Source: Adiantum capillus-veneris
Lineage: Eukaryota; Streptophyta; Polypodiopsida; Polypodiales; Pteridaceae
DNA length: 64,000 bases
Assembly (NCBI GenBank): GCA_014529385.2
Contig: CM043958.1
Coordinates: forward strand, 146,219,734-146,283,733
Reading direction: 5' to 3'
The first letter of the stretch is position 1; each line of letters begins with the position of its first letter. Of the stretch, positions 1 to 11,600 are shown one piece after another. A model generated the notes under the pieces. That model was not told the DNA's origin. It did not search any database and worked only from the letters and a program-made list of their open reading frames with translations. The position numbers and the translations under genes were made by a program.

Positions 1-36
1 GAATTTTCAGATGAGGTGCTTCTAGAAGAAGCATTA

Positions 37-132
37 GGAACATGTGATTTGCCACTTGTTGCAAAACCAAGAGAAGTGGCTACATAAGGAACATGTGATT
101 TGCCACTTGTTGAAGAACCAAGAGAAGTGGCT

Positions 133-134
<2 letters not shown>
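37..134. repeat. 51-bp tandem duplication
   Basis: Two direct copies of a 51-bp unit begin at 37 and 88; both contain ACATGTGATTTGCCACTTGT followed by a GAGAAGTGGCTAC segment. They differ at a few positions. The second copy ends where the LTR of gypsy family A begins, so the duplication belongs to the insertion site or flank rather than to the element. Confidence 0.85.
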
Positions 135-1685
<1,551 letters not shown>

Positions 1686-1686
1686 T

Positions 1687-1698
1687 TGGTATCAGAGC
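1687..1698 (+). other. Primer binding site, initiator tRNA-Met type
   Basis: TGGTATCAGAGC is the classical plant LTR-retrotransposon primer binding site complementary to the 3' end of initiator methionine tRNA. It lies one base after the LTR end at 1685 and marks the start of minus-strand DNA synthesis for the plus-oriented element. Confidence 0.9.
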
Positions 1699-1999
1699 TA
1701 TTGGTTTCTCTTTTCTTGCTTAAGAAGAAAAGATCTATTGGTTTCTCTTTTCTTTCTTAAGAAGAGAGGCCCTTAAGTTTTTCATGAAAGGTTGGACATG
1801 GTCATTGCAATAGGGTAAAAGGGATAGGGATCTATTATCTTGGTTGAGAAGGACTTAGTTCAAGGTAAATCATTGGGAGTTATAGCCTTAATAATGGAGT
1901 CAACAGGAACCATAATCAATCGAGAAATGTTAGACCCTCTCCACTAGCCTTTGCAATCAACAATGTCTAAAACATGGGTGTGGCTGCTTGAGCACTAAT

Positions 2000-3480
2000 T
2001 TTCAAAGGTAAAGAAGAGTAGTGGCTAAGGATTTTGAGGGTACCAAAGCACAAAGTAATTTATACATATGTTTAATTAGCATGGCTTACAATAACCAAGA
2101 GATTAGAATGAACATTGATAACTTTGATTTTGCACATGAAGGTACTAATGATGATGCCCCCATGTTTGTTAATTACCTTGTTACTAGGTTGCAGCAAGCT
2201 ATGGGCAACCCTGCTTTGCAAGCGGAAGTTACTCAATAACTTCGTGCTTATGGGATTTCCCTTCCTCTCCAAGAGGAGAGAGAGCTTAGGAGGCCTCGTG
2301 ATGAGACTCCCAAAAAAAGACTCTCGCCCATAAGAGAGGAGGAATCCAAAGAACGATAAAGAAGCAAATCCCTAAGTTCCTTTGAAGATGTGGTAGTCTA
2401 GATGGTCGCCAACTCCTCCCAAGAGGAAACGGTCAACCCATAGTCCTTCTCCTCGTCACTAAAAGGGGAGAGAGGAAACAAAAGCAGAAAAAGACAAGAA
2501 AGAGGTCACCCTCTTCTCCTTCTTTTTCACCTTCCTCCTCTTTCGATGAAAGCAGCGGATATTCTCTTAGAGAATACAAGAGGAGAGGACATCGCAAATC
2601 CTACCCTGCATGGAGAAGGTCCCAAAATCTCAAGAAATTCAAAGAGGGAGGAAAGAGTATCTCTTTTCTTACATATGATGGCACCTTTTGTGCCACCGAC
2701 AAAGTATTGGCCTTCATCCAGCAATTTGATGCGGCCTTTGGAGAGGGATTTACAAAGTCCTCCAAGCTACGACATGTAGCTATGCACTTCTAGAAATCTG
2801 CTCGTCAATGGTGGGCTAGCCTTTGTGGCAATAACGAGGCCCCAAAGACATGGAAAACTCTACAAGTTTCCACCATGAAGCAATTCCTTGCAAGCAATGC
2901 AAAGGACAAAATTCTTACCAAATGACGGAGTTTGAAGCTGCTCTCCCACGAGTCTATCCACAAATATGTGTACAAGTTTTGGGATTTACATCTCAAGGCT
3001 GCCGTCTTTTAAAAGATAGACTTTGCCGAGCAAAAGCAACAATTTTGTGCGGGATTACCTGAAGAAATGGCTGAGTATGTCAACTCCCAACGGTCTGGTT
3101 CTATCACCGAAGTAATCCACCACACTATGGTTGCTTCGCACATCAATTTCCAACAAGGGGCTAAAAGGAATGCCAAGCCTATGGAAAACAAAGAGAGAAT
3201 GATGCAAAGGGGAAAACAATGCCTAAAACTCTTCCAAAGGAAATTCCAACAACACTCGTTCCAAGGAGAAGGGAGTTTACAAAGGAAAAAGTAAACTCTC
3301 TCCTGAAGAGCTAGAAGCTTTTCATAAGGACCACAAATGTTTTGAGTGTGGGGAGCAAGGACATGGCTATCGTTCTTGCCCCAAAAGAAATTCCTACAAT
3401 GAGACTCCTAGAGCTTCAACAATCGAAGCTCCAAAAGAGGATGCTCATTGCAAACAATCACGTCTCTCCTATGCTTGGGG
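2000..3480 (+). pseudogene. gag: Decayed gag of gypsy family A
   Basis: The capsid-type gag domain can be followed through several frames from about 2690. Recognisable pieces include ARQWWASLCG near 2800, a KFWDLHLKAA-like piece near 2970 and QFCAGLPEEMAEYVNSQRSG near 3050-3095. A zinc knuckle follows near 3335-3385 (CFECGEQGHGYRSC, C-x2-C-x4-H-x4-C). Stops and frameshifts occur about every 100-200 bp, so no product is possible. In the living element gag would coat the RNA genome; the knuckle binds RNA. The 5' part (2000-2690) is Ser/Arg-rich and unassigned. Confidence 0.75.
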
Positions 3481-3806
3481 GAAGGTAAGGGAGCATGATG
3501 CCTGTTTGACCCTGGCTCTACTCACAATTTAATATCAACGGAGTTGGCCACTAAGTTGGAAATTCAAGCTTTTGAGATGGGAGATATTGTATTTGCCGAT
3601 GGAGCTTTCCAGGGACAACAAGTTTTGTTACTCCCTTGATTGGGAAGTTGAGGCTTCATGTCCAAAGCTACGTCGACAAAGAAGACTTTTTCATCTCTCC
3701 TCTCCAACATGAGAATGTTATCCTAGGGGCACCATGGTTTCAACTGTATGGTTGTCAATATGAAGTTCCCTGAAAGGAGAATCTACTTCACCTACAAAGA
3801 AAAGAG

Positions 3807-3849
<43 letters not shown>

Positions 3850-4690
3850 TAATGAGTCCGATCATACTATACCACTTGTAAATTTACCTGCTTTTGATAA
3901 GTCAATGAAAAGCTCAGTTTCCTCTTCCATTATTTTCGTCAAAGAGTCTCTAAATGATGCTAATGTTTTAACAAAGAAAAGTCTTAGGAATAAAGAAGAA
4001 TTAGACTTGTCTAATTTTCTAAATGGATTCCAAGATGTGTTTATCAATGATATTCCCTATGGACTTACCTCCAAAACAAGGAGATGATGACCATCAAATT
4101 GAGCTCCTACCAGGAAGCTCACTGCCTAACAAACCTCCTTATCGAGTTTCCCAAGCTCAACAAGAGGAGATCATGAGGCAAGTACAAGAATTGGTAGACA
4201 AATGGATGGTGAGGTCTATCTCCTCTCCCTTTTGTTCTCCAATCCTTTTAGTGTAAAAGAAATATGGTACATATCGCATGTGTGTGGACTATCGAGCGCT
4301 AAACCATATCACTATCAAAAACAGATTTTCCTTATCATGGGTAGAAGATCTATTTGATAAGGTACAAAGTTCAACCTAATTCAGTAGGATTGACCTTAAA
4401 AGTGGCTATCATCAAATAAGGATAGTGAATGAATATATCGTAAAGACCGCATTTTGTACAATGTTTGGTCTTTATGAATATCCAGCCATCCCTTTTGGCT
4501 TGACTAATGTACCAGCCACATTCAATTGTTTAATGGAGAAAATATTTAGACCCTACCCGCAAATCCACTGTAGTGTTCTTTGATGATATCATCATCTACT
4601 ACAAGTCCTTGGACGAACGTAAACAACATCTTCAAGTAATTTTTCAAGCTCATTAGGAGAAAGTTGGACTCACTTTTGGGCCTTTCAGTT
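3481..4690 (+). pseudogene. pol: Decayed protease and reverse transcriptase, gypsy family A
   Basis: A retropepsin-like domain begins near 3505 with DPGSTHNLIS (normally D-S/T-G) and ends near 3740 with ILGAPWF. After a (TA)n tract, reverse transcriptase follows: VRSISSPFCSPILLV near 4210, RMCVDYRALNHITIKN near 4275-4320, [12 protein letters not shown] near 4385, [11 protein letters not shown] near 4495-4530 and [11 protein letters not shown] near 4575, where FFDD replaces the usual YxDD. Similarity fades near 4690; RNase H and integrase are missing, so the element is 3'-truncated. Stops and frameshifts are present. Confidence 0.8.
3809..3847. repeat. (TA)n microsatellite
   Basis: About 39 bp of TA repeats between the protease and reverse transcriptase remnants of gypsy family A. 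It lies in a once-coding stretch and probably expanded after the element died. Confidence 0.9.
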
Positions 4691-5395
4691 CTAGAGAGAG
4701 AGTGGCGCTCGACCAATGAGGAAGATGCTAACGTTACGTTGAAAATTGACATTTTGGAGCCAAGCTCTTTTAGAAAAAAGGGAGAAAATATTATTTTTGT
4801 TCATCAAATTGCGCAATTTCACGCTTTCAAGGCATAAATTCCATAAGTCGTACTAACTCTATACCGAGGAATTACAGAACTTTCATTGAAGACTCTATCT
4901 AGTATCTATGTTCCTGCCCAAATATGACTTTGAGTAGCTCTACGTCCCTCTCAAAACTTCTTCCCTTTTTCATATTTGCGCTAACCTTTCTATGTATTCT
5001 AGTGCACACCATGACTACTTCTCGAAGGCCTAGCACTACCATTGACTCTGTTAGCATTTTTAACAGTTATACTACAGATGATCAAGCATGGATACCATCT
5101 TGAATAGCTATCGAAAGTTGGGTTCTACTGCAAACTAGGAGGAGGCAGAGGAGGCAACGCAATGATTTCATGGAGGCTTTCAAGGGACAAGTTAAAGAGT
5201 TTAAAGTGTGTGCACAAAGCAAGCGGTTGAAAGTGGTCCTCATACAACATGCTTTCCAGCATGCAAACTTAAGGTTGCAAAAATCTCCTCCAAGTTTTCC
5301 AAGGCATCGACCCAACTGTAAGTTGTTTTGAGCATCTCACTTAGTGCATGATTATATTTGAAGGTTAAGTGGTGGATATCATCTTTCGTATGTTT
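4691..5395. other. Unassigned stretch after the truncated gypsy element
   Basis: No family is recognised here. A short open stretch near 4690-4840 (plus strand) reads like former coding sequence but is too short to assign. No LTR, hairpin or RNA gene was seen. It separates the truncated gypsy element from the decayed coding island that follows. Confidence 0.4.
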
Positions 5396-6270
5396 CAGAT
5401 ATTTATCCATTGAATAGGATAGATTGGCAACCAGTTGAGAGCATAGTTGGGATTTTTTATGCTTTCCATGCATTTATTGGTGAGCAAATGTACCGAGGAA
5501 GACAACACAAGGAACTTGCAGATAATGGAATATTCTTTTATGATATGTCATATGTGGAACTGAGAACTTCCGTTGGTTGGGGTCGTGTAGCTCCTTTGTC
5601 ACTTCCATCCTTTGATAGCAAGGATTGGTCTTTGCCAGCTTCGCAAACTAGTGAAAGCTTTAGGAATAAGTTGTTTCAGGATATACAAAAGTCCCTCAAG
5701 TATTCAATTGCCACAAAAATAGTTCGGCTCACACTATTTATGCCTCTTGAAGTGTTTGTAGATTTTTTCTTCAATGAGAAAATAAGAACTACCGCAACAA
5801 TGTTCATTTGCAAACCTGAGAGTTGTTTGGACTTTTTAGATGATACTTGGAATAGGAAACAATCACATAGCAAAATCTGTATTTGCAAAAGAAGTCCATA
5901 ATTTGCAAGTTCATTATAAGCTCTCAAAATTTCATAGTGTCGTTTTACTATTTTAGATATCATCTTCCTAGTGGGCAGCTTATTCCACTCGACCAAGATA
6001 CAGAGTCTAGCCTCGAGAACAAACCTTTATCAATGGAGCTCTACTTTCGAGATAGCCTACTTACTGTGATGGAGACAATGTCAAGCACAACTCTTGCATA
6101 GCTCAGGGTAGATCTTACATGTGAAGAACTTCCACTTTTGTCGGAATTTTATGCATTCAGTCTCAACAATAGAAAGGTGCTTTTTAAATGGATGAATTTT
6201 GATTGTCTTTAATACATTAAGACAGAATCTAACTTTTTCTTCTTTTCAAATTCCAAGACGCAAGGAGAAA
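5396..6270 (+). pseudogene. Decayed coding island of unknown gene
   Basis: A 163-codon open frame (ATG at 5410) has ordinary amino-acid composition, with segments such as GIFYAFHAFIGEQMYRGRQH and VELRTSVGWGRVAPLSL. Further coding-like pieces follow near 5965-6100 (YHLPSGQLIPLDQDT) and, after a TAG, near 6103-6190 (CEELPLLSEFYAFSLNNRKV). They could be exons of one captured or degraded cellular gene, since the gaps are intron-sized. No domain, transposase motif or signal peptide was recognised, and no function is proposed. Confidence 0.4.
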
Positions 6271-7064
6271 ACAACATTGTGCAAGGAGTCACTCACAAAT
6301 ATACTTCACTTAATTGCTTCCACCGGAAGCTAGGTCACATACCTTGTGCACGCAATGAGCTTTGATGCCATGCAAACCATGATGTACTCTTCAAAATGAC
6401 TAATACAGAGACATTTTGTGGCGGTCAAACAATGTTAAAAAATGTACACTTTTCATTGTCTCAAAACTTTACAAATTGTGTTGTTCTGTCGAAATTTATA
6501 CAAGTTATTGCTCCCTTTCCCTGCTACTGTCCTCTCCCCCGGTTTGTTCCACTGGTCCCCTGTCCTCTCTCCCGGTTGCTACCATTGGTCCCTTGCCCTC
6601 TCCCCTTGCTGCCACCACTTCCCTGCCCTCTGCTCCGGTTGCTACTACTTCTGCCTCTGGGGATGCTGGTCTCAGGCATCCTTTCGCGTCGTTCGAAATC
6701 ATGGGTCTCTTCCATGGCTTCCCATGCATCTTGCACCTGTGAAGCTTTCCTCTGTTCTTGCTCTTGCCATCAACATGTAGCCCATTCCTCTAATTTTGTT
6801 GCGTTCGCATAATATTGATTTATTGCTTCTTACATATTTCGAACGTCTTCTTGACTCTAATTGTAGCGCTGCGTCATTTCGTTAACGCAAGCCTGTTCGA
6901 ACTCCTCAACTCTCCCCCCTTCCTCCTTGTGCATCTGTTTACCGAATTTATAATATGCTAGATGGCCATTATAGAAAAATGTCGCACATCGTTGGGGATG
7001 TAGTTATGTAATTGAAGTTCCTGTAGAAGCGTGATAATAGGAAAGTAAGTAAAGATGTTGCTTC

Positions 7065-7464
7065 ATACAAACGTTGCAGCAAACAATGAAACAGCACGAT
7101 AAATTACGTTCGGTACATCCAAAATTTGACTAAGGAGCAACAAGGCATTCAAACAAGTTCGCCAGCCACAGCTATAGTCATCAATCTGCGTGGGCATGGT
7201 TACCTGTTCATGCCGGATGGTATTTCCTAGATCATGTTCTAACAAAACATGCTCTACACAGCATACAAGTTTTTTCGCGGCACTACATACATAGCCACTT
7301 GAGTCAGCAACACATTACAAAGGGACACTACTTCCAAATGTACCCAGATGTGCCTTATGTTTTTACACGACCATGAAACGCCCCGCTTTGCCCGGAGTTT
7401 CCCGGAGTTTGCGTAGTAAACAATCTTAGCTTCAATGTCAAATAACAACAGACTCCAATGATCA
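7065..7464 (-). other. Ulp1/SENP-like C48 protease core
   Basis: The catalytic order of the family is visible: DHWSLLLFDIEAKIVYYANS carries the catalytic His (near 7458), and MPTQIDDYSCGWRTC carries the oxyanion Gln and nucleophile Cys six residues apart (7195-7165). The position that should be the catalytic Asp, 17 residues after the His, is Asn (AAC for GAC), so this copy would be inactive even without its stops. The conserved W next to the His and the CG after the nucleophile support the assignment. Plant MULE and CACTA elements often carry such domains. Confidence 0.8.
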
Positions 7465-7769
7465 CTACACCAAAACCATCAAAGATGAGGAGAAAGATTC
7501 TAAATGCAACATGTTTTTTACAGGGCAATAAAAAACTCACGATTGATTGTATGCAGTGACCAAAAAGCGTGCTAGATCAAAATTGACTCTGCTAAACCAA
7601 TCCATCAGAGCCAAAAAGGAAACTCCACTGTTCTGCAGCATAGGTGATATCAACGGATCTATTATGTATATTTTGTTTTGAACCTCAGGGGGTAGAAGCG
7701 AGAGCGTGCCTAACATGAATCAATGGCAGAGATTAGACTTAACATATTTCAGCGGGCTGTCACTACCAC

Positions 7770-8040
7770 AAACCCATGAGTAATACCGAGCGAGTGGGGC
7801 AGCTATCAAATTCCATAAGCCACTGACTCGCTTGGTATTGACCCATTTCTTAAGTGTAGTGAGCCATCTAATGAATCAAGCGTGACTTATAAAGAAAAAC
7901 TTGGCGACTACAACGAAGACATGGGTCAATACTGAGCGAGTAGTATCACTATCCAACTCCATAAGCCGCTGACTCGCTTGGTATTGACCCATGTCTTGGT
8001 AGTGAGCCATTTAATGAACCAACCGTGACTTTTAAAGAGC
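7770..8040. repeat. Two intronic hairpin units (~145 bp)
   Basis: Two direct units (from about 7774 and 7920) each hold an inverted repeat: GGTCAATACTGAGCGAGT (or the degenerate GTAATACCGAGCGAGT) pairs with ACTCGCTTGGTATTGACC. Both units end in a TAGTGAGCCAT(C/T)TAATGAA segment. They lie in the first intron of the H3-Ulp1 gene and share the stem core with the arrays at 9.2-9.6 and 10.7-10.9 kb. Confidence 0.85.
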
Positions 8041-8794
8041 ATGAGAATTACCACAAAGCAATGTTGACGACCCCATCTGTTGCATTGGAGTTGGTGAAAT
8101 TGCTCATGCACAAGAAGTCTTGTTGATCGAGGTTGAAAATACAGGTCTCCTCTGACCTTCTGGGCAGTAGTATCTGTGCATGCAGAGGTGATACACTAAG
8201 CAGAACTTGCAACTCCTCTTCGTTCTCTTCGTTGATTTGCTCTAAAATAATTGACTCATCTAATAAAGGCTCCTTGTTGGATGGCCCTTATGAAGTAGAG
8301 CCTTGCCCTTTCCTTTCTTGAGCTTTATCCTTGGTTGCCTCAGGCTCCTCCCTAACATCCTTAGGGTCCTCCCTAACAGGCACAGTGTCCTCCCTAACAG
8401 GCACAGGCTCCGGATCATTTTCCTTCAATATTGGTTCCTCCATAAATGCCTCAGGGTCCACCCTAGCTTGCTCTTGCCCCTCATCAACCCTTATTGGCTC
8501 CGGATCCTCCATGACTTGCTCATTTTGGGGTCTAGCTAGCTCCTCCATAACTGTCTCTGTTTCTTCCATCACTGCCTCGAGGTCCACCCTGGTTTGCTCA
8601 TGCCCCTCTGCGGCTATCTCAGCCTGCCCATCTGTGTCGTTTCTCTCGACCCATGATCATGTCCTTCTGCTATTTATTTTAGCCCTTTACGGCTCTGTCT
8701 ATCGTGCACGAGGATGGAGAGGGGGGATGTTAAGAATATCCATGGTTCTACTATCCCGGATAGGTACTGGCTGAAGCAGCCCATCGTAGTGGAA

Positions 8795-9139
8795 ACGCAG
8801 CCTCCAAAGAGTATCAAAATCCCGCGGCATGATAGTAACATTGTGTGCATGGGCAGCCAGGATATATCCATCGCTGAAAAATTCAACGAGGTAGTGTTCT
8901 GCAATATCTTGAAGGCAGAGAAGTGCACTGCTGGCCCATCGCATGCCGACTCTCCACTGCTCGCAAATCTCTCGCACTACTCGCTAGAAAGGAAGACGTG
9001 GAATAGCCGATTGAATGTGTCGTTCGATCCTTCACAGCTCTTGCAGTACACCTCTGTGCGCCTCATGTCGGCGTCTTCTTGCTTGAGCATTCAAAGATTC
9101 ACCTGTTGCCCTTCTAGGCGTGGCCTTTGCACGAGGCAT
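8795..9139 (-). other. Histone H3-like domain of the fusion gene
   Basis: The translation aligns without gaps to the histone core of H3/CENH3. RLPF-stop-RVVREI matches the alpha-N segment KLPFQRLVREI. RWASSALLCLQDIAEHYLVE matches RFQSSAVMALQEAAEAYLVG of alpha-2. AAHAHNVTIMPRDF matches CAIHAKRVTIMPKDI of loop 2/alpha-3, and LWRLR takes the place of ARRIR. The N-terminal tail is about 30 residues, shorter than canonical H3, and Arg-rich, which is more like divergent CENH3 or variant H3. Codons 36 (TGA, 9034) and 52 (TAG, 8986) are stops. The sequence is too diverged to be a recent copy of a host H3 gene. Confidence 0.85.
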
Positions 9140-9199
9140 CTCTACAAATAGCATAACAGAAAATGATATTTCATTTGTCAGCACAAGGGACTTAAGATT

Positions 9200-9620
9200 T
9201 TAGAAAAGGTCAGTACCAAGCGAACAGGTGCATCGAACAGAGTTTGTCTTCCCTTATTCGCTTGGTACTCACCTTAGACAAGTGTAATAGCAGACATCAC
9301 TTATATTTTCTGAGGTTAGTACCAAGCGAGCAGGTGCATCGAACAGATTTTGCCTTCCCTTATTCGCTTGGTACTGACCTCAGAAAAATGTAATAGCACA
9401 CATCACTTATATTTTTTGAGGTCAATACCAAGCGAGCAGGTGCATCGAATAGAGTTTTCCTTCCCTTATTCGCTTGGTACTGACCTCAGAAAAGTGTAAT
9501 AGCATACATCACTTATATTTTCTGAGGTCAGTACCAAGCGAGCAGGTGCATCGAATAGAGTTTGCCTTCCCTTATTCGCTTGGTACTAACCTCAGAAAAA
9601 TGTAATAGCAAGTGAACAGG
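9200..9620. repeat. Tandem array of ~105-bp palindromic units
   Basis: Four units have left arms GAGGTCAGTACCAAGCGA at about 9208, 9312, 9418 and 9523, giving a period of 104-106 bp. Right arms TCGCTTGGTACTGACCTC follow at about 9258, 9364, 9469 and 9574. Loops contain GCATCGAA and CTTCCC; spacers contain GTGTAATAGCA. The array lies between the divergent H3-Ulp1 and coiled-coil genes, where a promoter or transposase-binding region would be. Subterminal arrays of this kind are known in CACTA elements. Confidence 0.9.
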
Positions 9621-9687
9621 TTTGCATCCCGTGCAACAAAATACCAATGTGAAGGAGACGTTTAAGTCCATGCTGTCCTAACTGCCA

Positions 9688-10471
9688 TGTCGTGCCCTCC
9701 CATCACCTCCCCTAATCTAGGGGGTTGGTACCATTCCTTCTCCCTCCCATGTCTACCTCTCATGAAAACGCATGGAGGAGACTCCAACCCACCGCCTCAC
9801 AGACCACTCATCAGCTAGAACCCAGGCCCTGCTTTTCAATCATGTCCATCTAGTCTATTTAACCAGCAGTTTTTTCAGAACCTCCCTCAAGGTTTCGCAG
9901 AGCAACTACAGGAAGCTTAGGATAGTGGTGATGCCTTTCCAAGGGACATTCCCGCAGCACCAGCGGGACCGCATCTGGGCCCTCCTAGGTCCCCCCTTGG
10001 TCCTTCCCCAATGGTACCCTTAGCGTTCTCGCTCGACACATCCCGAGAGTGGCTGCTATCAACACATGAATCAATCCTTGAGGTAAGCCGCTGGTAATTT
10101 TGCCTGCCTCAACTACCAAACCGACACCCCCATCCTTTCCCCCTTAGTACCAACCCTTGGAAGCTCAAAAATTCTTTCCTTTTTGTTCCCAATTTTCAAG
10201 CTCCTAGTTTGAAGATATTATTTGCCAAATGCTCTGTGCAGGATGTTAACCTCAAGATGGAACAAATGAGGATCTACAGGCACAGAGTCTCAATCCTCAA
10301 AGACTCTCTGGAAGCAAGAAGGGCTGAAGACCTACAGGGATTGCTCACCGAGAATGGCTTATCTATAATTGGGTACAAGAGATGAAGGATGAAGTGGTTG
10401 AGCTAGCCAGTAAATATGAGAAAGCCCTGAACTTTGCCAAGAAGCTTCAGAAAGAGATAGAGTGGCTGTGA
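9688..10471 (+). pseudogene. Proline-rich/coiled-coil protein, decayed, two exons
   Basis: Exon 1 starts at ATG 9688 (MSCPPITSPNLGGW) and is Pro/Gly/Ser-rich, with two TAG stops (Gln codons changed) before FSLDTSREWLLSTHESILE. A GT-AG intron at 10083-10241 joins in phase to exon 2 (DVNLKMEQMRIYRHRVSIL). After a one-base shift near 10365, exon 2 ends NWVQEMKDEVVELASKYEKA...EIEWL with TGA at 10469-10471. The C-terminal half is charged and helical, a likely coiled coil for dimerisation. The architecture recalls accessory DNA-binding proteins of plant DNA transposons (TNPA/TNP1 type), but no family is recognised. The gene diverges from the H3-Ulp1 gene. Confidence 0.55.
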
Positions 10472-10671
10472 AGGAAAAGGATTAACTTCTAATTGTTTAT
10501 TGCCAGTTGTATCCCCCAAAAATTAGTAGGCCACTTTTTGTAAAGTCTGAAACTTGGCCTTTGCACCTGTCCCTAGTGTTTTCTAACTCAAAACCCCCTA
10601 CATGGGTGTTAAGTTGTAATGTTGCTTCTCCCTTATAAATTCAAAACGCGTATTTGGTTTTAAAAAACACC

Positions 10672-10935
10672 CGCAACAAACAGGGTTTACCTTCCCCTTA
10701 TTTGTTTAGTACTGACCTCAAAAAAGTGTAATAGCATACATCATTTATATTTTATGAGGTCGGTACCAAGTGAACAGGTGCATCGAACAAAGTTTGCCTT
10801 CCCTTATTCGCTTGGTACTGACCTCAAAAAAGTGTAATAGAAAACATCATTAATAAAGACGATGGTCAATACCAAGCAAACAGGTGCAACAAACAGGGTT
10901 TACCTTCCCTTATTTGCTTGGTACTGACTACACAA
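10672..10935. repeat. Second block of palindromic ~105-bp units
   Basis: Two and a half units of the 9.2-9.6 kb family recur here: a right arm near 10700, then left arms near 10758 (GAGGTCGGTACCAAGTGA) and 10863 (GGTCAATACCAAGCAA) with right arms near 10808 and 10914. Together the two blocks bracket the coiled-coil gene. They are more diverged (AAGTGA, AAGCAA) than the first block. Confidence 0.85.
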
Positions 10936-11600
10936 AATACAAGTGCACAAAAGTGTAGTAGCATACCTCTTCACTGTGTGTAGAGTTCTGCGTCACTAAA
11001 GCACTGCAGAACAGGAGTAAGAGGAGGAGGAGCACTAGAGAGTAAGAGGAGATGCGCAAAAAGGGTTGGGAGTGCAAAAGAGATGGTTTGCTTACCGTGT
11101 AGCGTCGATGGGGTTAGAGTTAAAATGATGGGTAGTAGAGGATGTGAAAAGAGACAAAAGAGCACTCATCTGGGGCGAGGGTATAGTTAAAATGTTTGGC
11201 GGGGGTACTACCTCTAAACTTAGAATGCTTACCTCGGCGAGGGTGACAACTTCACTTATGCACATGATTACACCCAAGATTGTGGTTCGTAAATCGTACT
11301 GCATGGGAATCCGAGCCCATTTATTACTTGTTGTCCTTGTGAGCGCAGCCCACGTGCCTTTTTCGAGTGATCGTTTAAAGTCAGATGCCGATCGCCCTTG
11401 CAATCGCCATCTCCATCTCCAAGTAGAACAAACAGATCATCGTTGCCTTTGCCTTTTGTGTGCTCTTCCCCTTCTCCACCTCTCGTGATCCTGCATTTAG
11501 AGTTAGATGCCCATCGCCCTTGCAGTCGCCATCTCCATCTTCATCTCCCCTTGTAGTCGCCATGACTGCAAGGGGAGATGGAGATGGAGATGAAAATTTT
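10936..11600. other. Non-coding stretch with a long inverted repeat
   Basis: No convincing coding sequence was seen. At about 11528-11592 a near-perfect inverted repeat is present: CATCTCCATCTTCATCTCCC pairs with GGGAGATGGAGATGGAGATG around a short spacer (CTTGTAGTCGCCATGACTGCAAG, itself partly palindromic). A related single arm occurs near 11395-11425. This could be a transposon terminus or a fold-back element. Confidence 0.55.

Larger units (their letters stand above)
6505..9139 (-). pseudogene. Histone H3-like fold fused to Ulp1-type C48 protease, decayed
   Basis: Read from ATG at 9139, one frame gives a basic tail (MPRAKATPRRATG), a histone H3-like fold (residues about 30-115), a linker, an acidic Glu/Pro/Val-rich repeat region (8587-8288) and further coding to about 8052. 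After an intron holding two hairpins come coding at 7709-7541, an intron with GT-AG ends (7540-7465), the Ulp1-like protease (7464 to about 7070) and, after another probable intron, a helical segment and an Arg-Gly-rich tail ending near 6505. Ulp1 proteases cleave SUMO-like modifiers; H3-type folds form nucleosomes. Stops interrupt the frame at 9034, 8986, 8701, 8689, 8659 and 8290, all explicable as Gln/Arg codons changed by C to T. The phase across the first intron does not match, so that boundary is uncertain or an indel exists. It lies among transposon-like hairpin arrays. Domain identities are strong; the single-gene fusion is inferred from shared frame and order. Confidence 0.7.

Noticed and set aside
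8795-9139. Histone H3-like match as a recent processed pseudogene of the host H3
   Set aside because: The match is diverged at most positions outside the fold core, the N-terminal tail differs, and the frame continues into an acidic linker; a processed H3 copy would be nearly identical and end after the fold.
9200-9620. Regular ~105-bp repeats as a CRISPR array
   Set aside because: Units are long palindromes with conserved loops and spacers in a eukaryotic genome; there are no unique spacers and no cas genes.
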